Assembly (NCBI RefSeq): GCF_000739375.1
Contig: NZ_CP006704.1
Location: 2,294,001-2,358,000 of the forward strand
Length of the DNA stretch: 64,000 bases
From: Comamonas testosteroni TK102
GTDB lineage: Bacteria; Pseudomonadota; Gammaproteobacteria; Burkholderiales; Burkholderiaceae_C
Direction: 5' to 3'
In this document: positions 54,273-63,227 of the stretch, one piece after another
How positions within the stretch are numbered: position 1 is the stretch's first letter
Layout of the letters: each line of letters opens with the position of its first letter
Made by a program: the position numbers and the translations under genes
Notes under the pieces: generated by a model
Databases searched by the model: none
What the model saw: only the letters and a program-made list of their open reading frames with translations
Told to the model about the DNA's origin: nothing

Positions 54273-55253
54273 TCAGCGCAGGAAGTCTTCGATCAGCCTG
54301 GCCACGGCCTCTGGCTGGTCGTGGTGCAGCATATGGCCTGCGTCCTGCACATGGGCGATCTCGCATTGCGGGATGTGGCGAATGCGCTCGTGGTATTGCT
54401 CCAGCGTGTAGCGGCCCTGGTGCCACTGGCCCAGGCTGTCGTCCGACGCTTCGACCGACAACGTAGGCGCGCTGATGGCGGCCAGGCAGGCCAGGGCTTC
54501 GTCCACGCGGTAAAGATAGGGGTTGGCGATCTTGTGCGCGGCGTCGCCCAGAATATGCCAGCGGCCCTTGGCATCGGGGGCCGACCAATGGTGAGCCAGC
54601 CATAGCGCCTTGTCGCGGGGCAGGCGGCGATTGGTTTTTTGCAGTCGGTTGGCAACGGCCTCCACGCTGTCGTAGGACGCGAGGCCCAGGCCGCCGGCAC
54701 GCTGCTCGCGCAGCTGATCCATCCACTGAGCCAGACGCCCGGGGGCCTGGTCGGCCGTGGTCGGCGCCATGCCGAAGCCCTCGAGATTGACAAAGCGGCG
54801 AATGCGCTCGGGCCGCGCTCCCGCATACATGCAGGAGATATTGCCCCCCATGCTGTGGCCGACCAGGTCGATGGGCTGATCGGGCGAGATCTGCTCCAGC
54901 AACATGTCCAGATCGGCCAGGTAGTCGGTGAAGTAGTAGCTGTCGCAGGGTTCGGCGCCGCGGCTCAGGCCGAAGCCGCGCCAGTCGTGGGCCACGATGC
55001 GGCGACCCTGCACAAAGGCGTCGCTGAAGGCGTCGACCACAAACTGGTAGGAGGCGGCCACATCCATCCAGCCATGGGCCAGCACCAGAACAGGCAGATC
55101 CGGATCGAGCCGGCAGCCGGCCTCGGGCTCCCAGCTGCGCAGGTGACACTGCATATTGCGCACGGGCAGCATCTGCGACTGCCACTGGCGGCGCGGCTGA
55201 TAGGGAGGGATATCGGTGATCGGGCTGGTCTGCGTGGGGTGATGCGTTGTCAT
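54273..55253 (-). CDS. alpha/beta hydrolase
   Basis: 326 residues from the ATG at 55253, with GGAG five bases upstream. HGWMD (60-64) marks the oxyanion region and the nucleophile is Ser134 in VGHSMGGN; the acid and base of the triad are expected near SVEASDDSLG and DAGHMLHHDQPEAVA. General hydrolase of the epoxide-hydrolase/esterase-like branch; the substrate is unknown. It converges on the acylase, separated from it by the long hairpin, and diverges from the aldo/keto reductase gene. Confidence 0.85.
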   Translation of the reverse strand: MTTHHPTQTSPITDIPPYQPRRQWQSQMLPVRNMQCHLRSWEPEAGCRLDPDLPVLVLAHGWMDVAASYQFVVDAFSDAFVQGRRIVAHDWRGFGLSRGAEPCDSYYFTDYLADLDMLLEQISPDQPIDLVGHSMGGNISCMYAGARPERIRRFVNLEGFGMAPTTADQAPGRLAQWMDQLREQRAGGLGLASYDSVEAVANRLQKTNRRLPRDKALWLAHHWSAPDAKGRWHILGDAAHKIANPYLYRVDEALACLAAISAPTLSVEASDDSLGQWHQGRYTLEQYHERIRHIPQCEIAHVQDAGHMLHHDQPEAVARLIEDFLR

Positions 55254-55377
55254 GGGGTCTCCGTTGATTTGATTATTGCTGCGCTTGCGGCATGGCCCGT
55301 CGTGCGCGGGACAGCCGGGTGCGCAAAAACAGGGAGTCCGCCGTGGTCTTGGGCTCTCAGGCCCTAAACTCGGGAGC

Positions 55378-56472
55378 ATGACTTTTGCTGCATCCAACTC
55401 ACGTCTTTCCATGAATCCCGTCGCTCTGGGTCAGAGCGATCTGCGCGTCAGCCCCATCTGTCTGGGCACCATGACGTTTGGTGAGCAGGTTGACGAAGCC
55501 GAAGCCTGGCGCATCATGGACCGCGCCGTGGAACGCGGCGTGGATTTCTTCGATACGGCCGAAATGTATTCCGTGCCGGCCCGCGAGGCCACCTGTGGCG
55601 CGACGGAGTCCATCATCGGCCGCTGGCTCAAGGCCCGCCCCGGCATGCGCGAGCGGATCACGCTGGCCAGCAAGGTGGCCGGCCCCTCGCGCGGCATGCC
55701 CTGGATCCGCGAAGGCTCGGGCCTGTCGGCCCAGGATATCGTTCGCTCCTGCGACGCCAGTCTCGAGCGCCTGCAGACCGAGGTGATCGACCTCTACCAG
55801 ATTCACTGGCCAGAGCGCCATGTGCCTGCCTTCGGCGGCATGTACTACGACCCCGCCAAGGAAAGCTCGCTCACGCCCATCCACGAACAGCTGCAGGCCC
55901 TGGCCGGTCTGGTCAAACAGGGCAAGATCCGCCACATCGGCCTGTCCAACGAGACGCCTTATGGCGTGCATGAGTTCGTGCGCCTGGCCGAGCAGCACGG
56001 ACTGCCGCGCGTGGCCGCGATTCAGAACCCCTATTGCCTGGTCAACCGCAGCTATGAGAACGGGCTGGACGAAACCTGCCACCGCCTCGATGTGTCGCTG
56101 CTGGCCTATTCACCGCTGGCGTTCGGCCTGCTGACGGGCAAGTTCGACCAGTTCGCACCGACCGAGGAGGGCGCGCCCAAGCAGGCACGCATCGCCAGGT
56201 ATGAATCGGTGCAGAGACAGCGCTGGGGCCGCCCCGATGCGCTGGCCGCTGCGCGCCGCTACAACGCGCTGGCTCAGCAGCATGGCCTGACGCCGGTGCA
56301 ACTGGCGCTGGCTTTCTGCTACACCAAATGGCAGGTGGCCAGCACCATCATCGGTGTGACTTCGGTGGCCCAGCTCGACGAGGATCTGAATGCCTGGGGC
56401 ACGCAGCTGCCAGCCGAGCTGCTGGCCGCAATCGACACCATCCGCTGGGAGATGCGCGACCCCGCTGTCTGA
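55378..56472 (+). CDS. aldo/keto reductase (Tas-like)
   Basis: About 364 residues from the ATG at 55378 (GGGAG close by); an ATG at 55411 would start MNPVALGQSDLRVSP, nearer the family consensus. The catalytic tetrad fits: Asp and Tyr in FFDTAEMY, Lys in LASKVAG, His in YQIHWPER. SNETPYGV and AYSPLAFGLLTGK are typical of the Tas/YajO-like NADPH-dependent subgroup. Substrate unknown; usually an aldehyde or ketone. Confidence 0.85.
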   Translation: MTFAASNSRLSMNPVALGQSDLRVSPICLGTMTFGEQVDEAEAWRIMDRAVERGVDFFDTAEMYSVPAREATCGATESIIGRWLKARPGMRERITLASKVAGPSRGMPWIREGSGLSAQDIVRSCDASLERLQTEVIDLYQIHWPERHVPAFGGMYYDPAKESSLTPIHEQLQALAGLVKQGKIRHIGLSNETPYGVHEFVRLAEQHGLPRVAAIQNPYCLVNRSYENGLDETCHRLDVSLLAYSPLAFGLLTGKFDQFAPTEEGAPKQARIARYESVQRQRWGRPDALAAARRYNALAQQHGLTPVQLALAFCYTKWQVASTIIGVTSVAQLDEDLNAWGTQLPAELLAAIDTIRWEMRDPAV

Positions 56473-56540
56473 GCATTTAATGAGGGAAAATGGCTGCAGG
56501 CCCATGTGGAGCATGTGCCTGCAGCTATCAAGATTGAATC

Positions 56541-57041
56541 ATGGCAAAAAAAGACAAGAACGCCCATGTGAGCGAGACGCCGGCCACGCAGATGCTCAAG
56601 GCCCACAAGGTGGAGTTCACAGAGCACCCTTATGACTATGTGGAGCATGGCGGCACCGAGGAGTCGGCGCGTCAGCTGGGACTCGACGAGCATGCGGTCA
56701 TCAAGACCCTGGTGATGCAGGATCAGGATGCCAAGCCGCTGATCGTGCTTATGCATGGCGATTGCAAGGTGTCCACCAAGAACCTGGCGCGCCAGATCGG
56801 AGCCAAGAGCGTGGAGCCTTGCAAGCCCGAAGTGGCCAACCGCCACAGCGGCTATCTGGTGGGCGGCACCTCGCCGTTTGGCACCAAGCGCGAAATGCCG
56901 GTCTATATCGAGGAAACCATACTCGCGCTGCCACGCATCGCCATCAACGGCGGGCGGCGCGGCTATCTGGTGCAACTGGCCCCTGAGGTTTGTACCCGTC
57001 TGCTCGATGCCCGGCCGGTGCACTGCGCGCTGGCAGAATAG
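56541..57041 (+). CDS. ybaK: Cys-tRNA(Pro)/Cys-tRNA(Cys) deacylase YbaK
   Basis: 166 residues, typical for YbaK. The fold is recognised from TPATQMLKAHKVEFTEHPY, GLDEHAVIKTLVM, LIVLMHGDCKVSTKNLAR, and the active-site segment SGYLVGGTSPFGTKREMPVY. It removes Cys from mischarged tRNA-Pro. AKR upstream and the repeat copy B downstream are separate units. Annotation is firm. Confidence 0.92.
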   Translation: MAKKDKNAHVSETPATQMLKAHKVEFTEHPYDYVEHGGTEESARQLGLDEHAVIKTLVMQDQDAKPLIVLMHGDCKVSTKNLARQIGAKSVEPCKPEVANRHSGYLVGGTSPFGTKREMPVYIEETILALPRIAINGGRRGYLVQLAPEVCTRLLDARPVHCALAE

Positions 57042-57091
57042 GGGTCTAGCCAACCGGGGCAGACGCCGGCTGGCAAAAACGCAAACAACAA

Positions 57092-57169
57092 GGACTTACG
57101 CCCACCAGGATGCACAACGGGCATGACGGTCTACAAACCGCCGTGTCTGATCCGGGTTGCGCAAGTCGT
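57092..57169 (+). repeat. interspersed ~79-bp repeat, copy B
   Basis: A 78-bp block from GGACTTACGCCCACCAGGAT to GGGTTGCGCAAGTCGT, with ends GACTTACGC and GCGCAAGTC inverted. It is placed 67 bp before the plsY start, within the 57042-57236 gap that otherwise shows no gene. Confidence 0.65.
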
Positions 57170-57236
57170 GACAACAATCGGTGCCGCCGACCTTGGTTGG
57201 CGAGCCTTTGGGCCAGTCTCTGGCCGAGGAATTCCT

Positions 57237-57923
57237 TTGAACGCCCTCTATCCCGTTATCGCCGTCATCGCGGCCTATCTGATTGGTTCGCTGTCCTTTG
57301 CCGTCATCGTCAGCCGCGTCATGGGCCTGAACGACCCGCGCACCTATGGCAGTGGCAACCCCGGGGCCACCAATGTGCTGCGCTCGGGCAGCAAGGCGGC
57401 TGCGGCCGTCACGCTGGCGCTGGATGCACTCAAGGGGCTGGTACCCGTGGTCCTGGTCAAGGCCTTCGGCGAGCCGTTCAGTCTGGGCGACAGCACGGTG
57501 GCACTGGCCGGCCTGGCGGCTTTCCTGGGCCATCTGTATCCGGTGTTCTTCGGCTTCAAGGGCGGCAAGGGCGTGGCCACGGCGCTGGGCGTGCTGTTGG
57601 GCATCAGCGGCTGGCTGGGTCTGGCGACGGCGCTGACCTGGGTCATTGTGGCCGTGTTCTTGCGCTATTCTTCCCTGGCCGCGCTGGTAGCCTCGGTGTT
57701 CGCGCCCGTGTACTACGTGCTGTGCAGCGGCATCGTCTGGGATGCGGAAACGCCCATCACCGCTGCGATTGTGGTGATGGCGATCCTGCTGGTCTGGCGT
57801 CATCGCGAAAACATCCAGCGCCTGATCGCCGGCAAGGAGTCCAGGCTGGGCCAGAAAAAGACCGAGGGCTCCAAGCCTGCAGAGGGCGCGGCCCGCAAGA
57901 GCGGCAAGAGCAAGCATCGCTAG
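57237..57923 (+). CDS. plsY: glycerol-3-phosphate acyltransferase PlsY
   Basis: 228 residues with a TTG start at 57237 and GAGGAA upstream. A five-transmembrane protein that uses acyl phosphate to make lysophosphatidic acid, the first step of phospholipid synthesis. Conserved cytoplasmic loops: GSGNPGATN (38-46) and [10 protein letters not shown] (106-115). The basic C-terminal tail ([20 protein letters not shown]) is unusually long. An upstream frame to 57123 runs through repeat copy B and is not part of the protein. Confidence 0.93.
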   Translation: MNALYPVIAVIAAYLIGSLSFAVIVSRVMGLNDPRTYGSGNPGATNVLRSGSKAAAAVTLALDALKGLVPVVLVKAFGEPFSLGDSTVALAGLAAFLGHLYPVFFGFKGGKGVATALGVLLGISGWLGLATALTWVIVAVFLRYSSLAALVASVFAPVYYVLCSGIVWDAETPITAAIVVMAILLVWRHRENIQRLIAGKESRLGQKKTEGSKPAEGAARKSGKSKHR

Positions 57924-58008
57924 GGCGCGGCTGCTGCATTTCGCCGAGGCCGCCTTCAGGCCTCTTCCATCCAAGCGCAAGAAGCTCCTGATTAAATAGC
58001 AAAAAGAT

Positions 58009-59535
58009 ATGGCTTCCAGCCCATCGCAGCGCGACTACAGCGCTCCCTGTCCTGGTTGTGGCGCGCCGGTCCACTTCGCGAGTGCGCAGTCGAGTTTTGC
58101 CGTCTGCGAGTTCTGCCGCAGCACCGTGCTTCGCGATGGCGAGACGCTCAAGCGCATTGGCTCCATGGCCGAGGTGTTCGAGGACTACAGCCCGCTGCAG
58201 CTGGGCGCTTCGGGCATGGTCAAGCGCAACGGCAAGCCCGAGCCCTTCAGCATCGTGGGCCGCGCGCAGTACAAAAGCGCGGCAGGCAACTGGTCGGAAT
58301 GGGTGGCTGCGCTCAGCAACGGCGAACTGGCCTGGCTGAGCGAGGACAACGGCAGCTTTGTCTTTGCCGTGAACTGGCAGCCGCCGGGCTGGAATGTGAC
58401 CGAGTTCCAGCAGCGCGAATGGCGCATGGGCCGTGAGCTCAAGGCCGGCACGGAATCTTTCACCGTCACCAGCATTCAGGATGCACAGCTGATGGCGGCT
58501 CAGGGCGAGCTGCCCCAGTTGCCCCAGCTGGGCAAGAGCTTCAAGCTGGTGGAACTGCGCAGTGAGAAGAACCAGATTCTCTCCATCGACTTCAGCGACA
58601 AGACACCGGCCTTCAGCCTGGGGGCCGCTGTGGCGCTGGAAGCATTGCAGATGCAGGGCCTGCGCAGCAGCGCCCAGCAAAAAGCCCAGGGGCGCCACTT
58701 CAACTGTCCCAAGTGCGGTGCTGTAGTGCCCGTGCGCTTTGACACCACCAAGGCCCTGAGCTGCCCCAGCTGCGGCAGCCTGATCGACATGTCCAAGGGC
58801 ATGGGGGCGGAGCTGAGCTATGCCGAGCAGCGCAGAAAGGTCAAGCCTCTGATCCCGTTGGGCAGCGAAGGCACGCTCGACGGCCTGAAATGGCAGGTAG
58901 TGGGTTTTCAAAGGCGCAGCGGGCGTGGCCTGGGCGAAGATGAGGACGACAGCTTCACCTGGGACGAGTACCTGCTCTACAACAAGAAGGCGGGCTTTTC
59001 GTTCATCGTCGATTCGGAGGACGGATGGAGCACGGCACGCGTCATCACGGGTGCCCCCAAGCTCAGCAAGAACGGCGCCACTGCGACCTATCTGCAGCGC
59101 AAATACCAGCGCGACTATGCCTACCTGGCCGAGACTGAATATGCCGAGGGCGAGTTCTACTGGCCCGTCTTCAAGGGCGCCAGGTCCAGCAATGTGGACT
59201 TTGCCAATGGCGGCAAGCAGTCCACGCTGGCGCTGGAGACCGCCAATCAGGAAACCACCTGGACCCACGGGCAGCGTGCGTCGGCAGAGACCATTGCCCA
59301 GGCCTTCGGCACTGGCAAGCTCAAGGACCGCTCCCAGGCCAGTCCTCTGTCGGGCAGCGGCTTCAGCTGGGGCACGATTCTTTTCTGGCTGTTCCTGCTG
59401 CTGTTCATACTGCCGTTCCTGCGTGCCTGCATGTCCAGCTCCAACTGCGATCCGCGCACCGACCCCAACTGCAGCTACAGCCGCTCCAGCAGCGGCTCCT
59501 ATGGTGGCTATACCTCCGGCGGAAGCCACAAATAG
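58009..59535 (+). CDS. DUF4178 protein with two zinc-ribbon pairs
   Basis: 508 residues. The N-terminus carries CPGC and CEFC (Cys14, 17, 33, 36), and a second ribbon CPKC and CPSC (Cys233, 236, 252, 255). Between and after them are two copies of the DUF4178-like beta-rich domain (LQLGASGMVKRNGKPEPFSI; IPLGSEGTLDGLKWQVVGF). One hydrophobic segment (GTILFWLFLLLFILPFLRAC) anchors the protein near the C-terminus, followed by a Ser/Gly/Tyr-rich tail. Role unknown. First gene of a likely operon with DUF350, a spermidine-synthase-like protein and a FAD lipoprotein. Confidence 0.8.
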   Translation: MASSPSQRDYSAPCPGCGAPVHFASAQSSFAVCEFCRSTVLRDGETLKRIGSMAEVFEDYSPLQLGASGMVKRNGKPEPFSIVGRAQYKSAAGNWSEWVAALSNGELAWLSEDNGSFVFAVNWQPPGWNVTEFQQREWRMGRELKAGTESFTVTSIQDAQLMAAQGELPQLPQLGKSFKLVELRSEKNQILSIDFSDKTPAFSLGAAVALEALQMQGLRSSAQQKAQGRHFNCPKCGAVVPVRFDTTKALSCPSCGSLIDMSKGMGAELSYAEQRRKVKPLIPLGSEGTLDGLKWQVVGFQRRSGRGLGEDEDDSFTWDEYLLYNKKAGFSFIVDSEDGWSTARVITGAPKLSKNGATATYLQRKYQRDYAYLAETEYAEGEFYWPVFKGARSSNVDFANGGKQSTLALETANQETTWTHGQRASAETIAQAFGTGKLKDRSQASPLSGSGFSWGTILFWLFLLLFILPFLRACMSSSNCDPRTDPNCSYSRSSSGSYGGYTSGGSHK

Positions 59536-59563
59536 CACCCCATCTCATTCGAGGAGAGAGATC

Positions 59564-59779
59564 ATGTTTGACTGGTTCAACCCCCAGAACTTCTTCGGCT
59601 CCATCATCTACGCCCTGGTGGGCGTGGTGGTGTTCTGGCTGTGCTTCATCATCATCGACAAGATCACGCCCGTAGACATGTGGGCCGAGATCGTGGAGAA
59701 GCACAACAAGGCGCTGGCCATGGTGGTGGCGGCCATGTGCCTGGGCATCAGCATCATCGTCGCTGCGGCGATACATTGA
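59564..59779 (+). CDS. DUF350 family membrane protein (71 aa)
   Basis: 71 residues; GAGGAGAGAG directly before the ATG at 59564, 28 bp after the DUF4178 stop. Two membrane helices (IIYALVGVVVFWLCFIII and ALAMVVAAMCLGISIIVAAA) surround the short loop TPVDMWAEIVEKHNK, which matches one DUF350 unit; many DUF350 proteins have two. The family often lies beside DUF4178 or PspA-like genes. Function unknown. Confidence 0.82.
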   Translation: MFDWFNPQNFFGSIIYALVGVVVFWLCFIIIDKITPVDMWAEIVEKHNKALAMVVAAMCLGISIIVAAAIH

Positions 59780-59780
59780 G

Positions 59781-59890
59781 GCTCCCCCTGAGGCGCTGCG
59801 CGCCTTCCCCCTCTCTCTACGCGCTGGGCGCTAGGGGAGGGAGACGACAGCTTCGCTGCGGGGCGGCCCTTGCTCGCTGTCCCTGGCAGG
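59781..59890. repeat. GC-rich Comamonadaceae-type intergenic repeat
   Basis: A hairpin-rich block (GCTCCCCCTGAGGCGCTGCG through CTAGGGGAGGGAG and GGGGCGGCCCTTGCTCG). I recall very similar blocks as frequent intergenic repeats in this family, so it is annotated as a repeat rather than a gene. It separates DUF350 from the spermidine-synthase-like gene. Confidence 0.6.
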
Positions 59891-59929
59891 CAGAGGACGG
59901 CGCGCCTGTTTTACGGTTAAAGGAATTAG

Positions 59930-61480
59930 ATGACTTCGATGGTGGCCGAGGAGCATAGCGCTGGCCAGGGGCCTCGGCCCATTGATGTAGCGCTGCTGGC
60001 CAGCGTGTTCGTGATTGCGGCCTGTGGTCTGCTCTATGAGCTGGCAGCAGGGGCGCTGGCGTCCTATCTGCTCGGCGATTCGGTGCTGCAGTTCTCCACC
60101 ATCATCGGCACCTATCTGTTTGCCATGGGCATAGGCTCGTGGCTGTCGCGCTATTTCGAAGACCAGCTGCCCGCGCATTTTCTGCGTGTGGAGCTGATGG
60201 TGGCACTGGTCGGTGGTGCCTTGCCGGCCGTGCTGTTTCTGGCCAATGCCTATGCGCCGGGCGCGTTCCGCTTTCTGCTCTACGGCATGGTGATGGTGGT
60301 GGGCACGCTGGTGGGGCTGGAGATTCCGCTGGTGATGCGCATCTTGAAGCGCAATGCATCGCTCAAGGATCTGGTCTCCAAGGTGCTGACCTTCGACTAT
60401 CTCGGAGCCCTGGCCGTGTCGCTGGCCTTTCCCATCGTGCTGGTGCCCAAGCTGGGGCTGGTGCGCACAGGTCTGCTGTTCGGCTTCATGAACGCAGCCA
60501 TTGCGGTCTGGGCCCTGGTGCTGTTCAGGCATGAGCTGCGCAATCTGCGTGCCCATGCCTGGGCCTGCGCGCTGGTGCTGCTGGCTCTGGGCGGCGGCAT
60601 CGCGGGCGCGGATCAGCTGACCCGGCTGGCCGACGATCATTTCTACCAGGATCGCATCGTGCTGAGCAGCAGCTCGCCCTATCAGCGCATTGTGGTGACA
60701 CAGGGACGCCAGGGCGCGCGCTTGTATTTGAACGGCAATCTGCAGTTTGCCCAGAGCGACGAGTACCGCTATCACGAAGCGCTGGTCCACCCCGCCATGG
60801 CCGCACATGGCGCACCGAAGAAGGTGGCGGTGCTGGGCGGCGGCGACGGCATGGCCGTGCGCGAGGTGCTCAAGTACCCAGGTGTGGAATCCGTCGTGCT
60901 GGTGGAGCTGGACCCGGCCATGACCGATCTGTTCAAGAGCAATGCCATGATGACGGCGCTCAATGGCAATGCGCTCAACGACGCTCGCGTGAGCATCGTC
61001 AATACCGATGCGTTTCACTGGCTGCAGCAAAGCGCCGAGACCTTCGATGTGATCGTGGTGGACTTTCCTGATCCCACCAATTTCGCCATAGGCAAGCTGT
61101 TCACCAATAGTTTTTATTCGCTGCTGGACAAGCGTCTGGCGGCCAGCGGTTATGCCGTGATTCAGACCACCTCGCCGCTGATTGCGCGCCAGAGCTTCTG
61201 GACCGTGGTGCAGACCGTAGAGTCCGTGGGCCTGACGGCCAGGCCCTATCACGTGCATGTGCCCAGTTTTGGCGAATGGGGCTTTGTGCTGGCCAGCCAC
61301 CGTCCCTGGCGCGAGCCTGAGGCCTTGCCCGCCGGCATGCGTTTTCTGACTCTGCCCACGCTGCGCCTGATGTTTGACTTCCCTCTCGATATGGCGCGCG
61401 TGCCCACCGAGGTGAATCGCCTGTCCAATCAGGTGCTGGTCAACACCTATGAGCGCGAGTGGGGCAAGGTGGAGCATTGA
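59930..61480 (+). CDS. spermidine synthase-like protein with N-terminal membrane domain
   Basis: 516 residues; AAAGGA six bases before the ATG. Residues about 20-235 form seven hydrophobic segments. The C-terminal half is a polyamine aminopropyltransferase fold: the SAM-binding VAVLGGGDGMAVREVL near residue 303, LVELDPAMTDLF and VVDFPDPTNFAIGKLFTN. Ordinary SpeE has no membrane part, so this is one of the membrane-fused relatives whose product is not established. Stop and next ATG overlap (TGATG), tying it to the FAD lipoprotein. Confidence 0.85.
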   Translation: MTSMVAEEHSAGQGPRPIDVALLASVFVIAACGLLYELAAGALASYLLGDSVLQFSTIIGTYLFAMGIGSWLSRYFEDQLPAHFLRVELMVALVGGALPAVLFLANAYAPGAFRFLLYGMVMVVGTLVGLEIPLVMRILKRNASLKDLVSKVLTFDYLGALAVSLAFPIVLVPKLGLVRTGLLFGFMNAAIAVWALVLFRHELRNLRAHAWACALVLLALGGGIAGADQLTRLADDHFYQDRIVLSSSSPYQRIVVTQGRQGARLYLNGNLQFAQSDEYRYHEALVHPAMAAHGAPKKVAVLGGGDGMAVREVLKYPGVESVVLVELDPAMTDLFKSNAMMTALNGNALNDARVSIVNTDAFHWLQQSAETFDVIVVDFPDPTNFAIGKLFTNSFYSLLDKRLAASGYAVIQTTSPLIARQSFWTVVQTVESVGLTARPYHVHVPSFGEWGFVLASHRPWREPEALPAGMRFLTLPTLRLMFDFPLDMARVPTEVNRLSNQVLVNTYEREWGKVEH

Positions 61481-63216
61481 TGCGGGCCGATCTGAAGCGG
61501 CGCAACTGGCTCGGGCTGGCGGCCGCCGGCGCTTTGGGCGCAGCAGGCCTGGCCGGCTGCAAGCAGCCAGCGCCCAGACTGGAAGATCTGCCGGGCGGCT
61601 TCAGTGGCGTGGCGCTGGAGCGCGGTCATGGCCTGCGCCCTTTCTGGCAGCGCCTGGCGCAAGGGCTGGAGCTGCCTGCACCTGCCGTGGTGCACCGGGC
61701 GCCGGTCGTGATAGCGGGCGGCGGCATGGCCGGGCTGGCGGCGGCGCGCGCGCTGGAACTGGCCGGCGTTCAGGATGCAGCCTTGCTCGATACCCAGACC
61801 GCCATGGGCGGCAACAGCCAGGGCGGGCAGGTCAAGGGCATAGCCTGCCCCCTGGGTGCCCACTATCTGCCCGTGCCCGGCGACGATGCCCATGAGGTGC
61901 AGGATTGGCTGGAGGAGCTGGGCGTGCGCCAGCGTGCAGCCGGCCGCTGGCGCTATGACGAGCGCTATCTCTGCCATAGCCCGCAGGAGCGCTTGTACTG
62001 GCAGGGCGGCTGGCATGAGGGACTGCTGCCCGTGCAGGGCGTGAGCCAGCGCACGCTGGAGCAATATGCACTGTTTGAAAAGCAGGTCGAGGCAGCGTCT
62101 CGGGCCGCAGCCTTTGCCATGCCATCGATCCGTGTCTGGCAGCGCGACGCGGGTCTGCCTGCCTCTCATGCCGTGCTCGATGCACAGTGTTTCGACCAAT
62201 GGCTGGCGGCGCAGGGACTTGATGACGAACGTCTGCTCTGGTATCTGGACTACAGCTGCCGCGATGATTTCGGAGCCGGTCTGAGCCGCGTCTCGGCCTG
62301 GGCGGGGATTCATTATTTCGCCAGCCGCCATGGGTTTCATGCGCCGCGTCCGCAGCCCGAACATGAGAGCGAAGCGGACGGCGAGCAGGTGCTGACCTGG
62401 CCCCAGGGCAATGGCTGGCTGGCCCAGCAGCTGCTGACGGGACTGAAGGCCACACAGCTCCAGGCTGATTGCAGTGTGCTCGCCATCACCGAGGAGGTGG
62501 GCGGCGTGCAGATCGAGGTCTATCACCATGGCCGCCAGCAGCATGAACGCTGGCTGGCGCAGCATTGCGTGGTGGCCTTGCCCAGTTTTGTGGCCGCACG
62601 CGTGCTGCGCAATGCGCCCGATTTTCTGCGCACCGTGGCGGCGCGTCTGGACTGGGCGCCCTGGCTGGTGGCGAACATCCATATCGACCGACCGCTGGCC
62701 GACTATCCGGGAGCGGAGCCCGCCTGGGACAATGTGCTGTACCGCGATGGCAATGCGGGCGGGCTGGGCTATGTGGATGCGGGCAATCAGCGGCTGGACC
62801 GCATACGCCGCCAGCCCACGGTGCTGAGCTACTACCAGGCGCTGGGGGACTGGGCCGATGGGCGCAGGCAACTGATGCAGCAACCGTTTGCCTTCTGGCG
62901 CGACCGCATCGTGAACACGCTGAGCGAGGCGCACCCCGATCTGCTGCAGCATGCCACACGCATGGAAATCACCCGCTATGGCCATGCCATGGCGATTCCG
63001 CGCCCTGGTGATCAGCGCATATTGAGTGAAATAGCTGTCAAGTTCAATACGAGTAAGCGAAAGCTGCTATTGAACGGGGAGCGCGTACAGGGTCTGCCCA
63101 CGCCTGCAACGGCGCGGCTGAGCTTTGCGCATGCGGACTGGGCTGGCTATTCGGTACTGGAAGAGGCGTTCACGCGCGGCCACCATGCAGGCTTGATGGC
63201 AGCACATGGCATCTAG
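61480..63216 (+). CDS. Tat-exported FAD-dependent amine oxidoreductase lipoprotein
   Basis: 578 residues with a TGATG-coupled start at 61480. The N-terminus has a twin-arginine motif RRNWLG (7-12) and a lipobox LAGC (24-27), so the folded flavoprotein should be exported and lipid-anchored. FAD-binding GGGMAG (80-85) and the amine-oxidase-like VLEEAF and SFAHADWAGYS near the C-terminus follow. Around 63020-63077 a more A+T-rich stretch (ILSEIAVKFNTSKRKLLLNG) interrupts the conserved C-terminal part and contains a 7-bp inverted repeat. It may oxidise an amine made by the coupled aminopropyltransferase-like protein. Confidence 0.82.
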   Translation: MRADLKRRNWLGLAAAGALGAAGLAGCKQPAPRLEDLPGGFSGVALERGHGLRPFWQRLAQGLELPAPAVVHRAPVVIAGGGMAGLAAARALELAGVQDAALLDTQTAMGGNSQGGQVKGIACPLGAHYLPVPGDDAHEVQDWLEELGVRQRAAGRWRYDERYLCHSPQERLYWQGGWHEGLLPVQGVSQRTLEQYALFEKQVEAASRAAAFAMPSIRVWQRDAGLPASHAVLDAQCFDQWLAAQGLDDERLLWYLDYSCRDDFGAGLSRVSAWAGIHYFASRHGFHAPRPQPEHESEADGEQVLTWPQGNGWLAQQLLTGLKATQLQADCSVLAITEEVGGVQIEVYHHGRQQHERWLAQHCVVALPSFVAARVLRNAPDFLRTVAARLDWAPWLVANIHIDRPLADYPGAEPAWDNVLYRDGNAGGLGYVDAGNQRLDRIRRQPTVLSYYQALGDWADGRRQLMQQPFAFWRDRIVNTLSEAHPDLLQHATRMEITRYGHAMAIPRPGDQRILSEIAVKFNTSKRKLLLNGERVQGLPTPATARLSFAHADWAGYSVLEEAFTRGHHAGLMAAHGI

Positions 63217-63227
63217 AGCGCAAAGCC

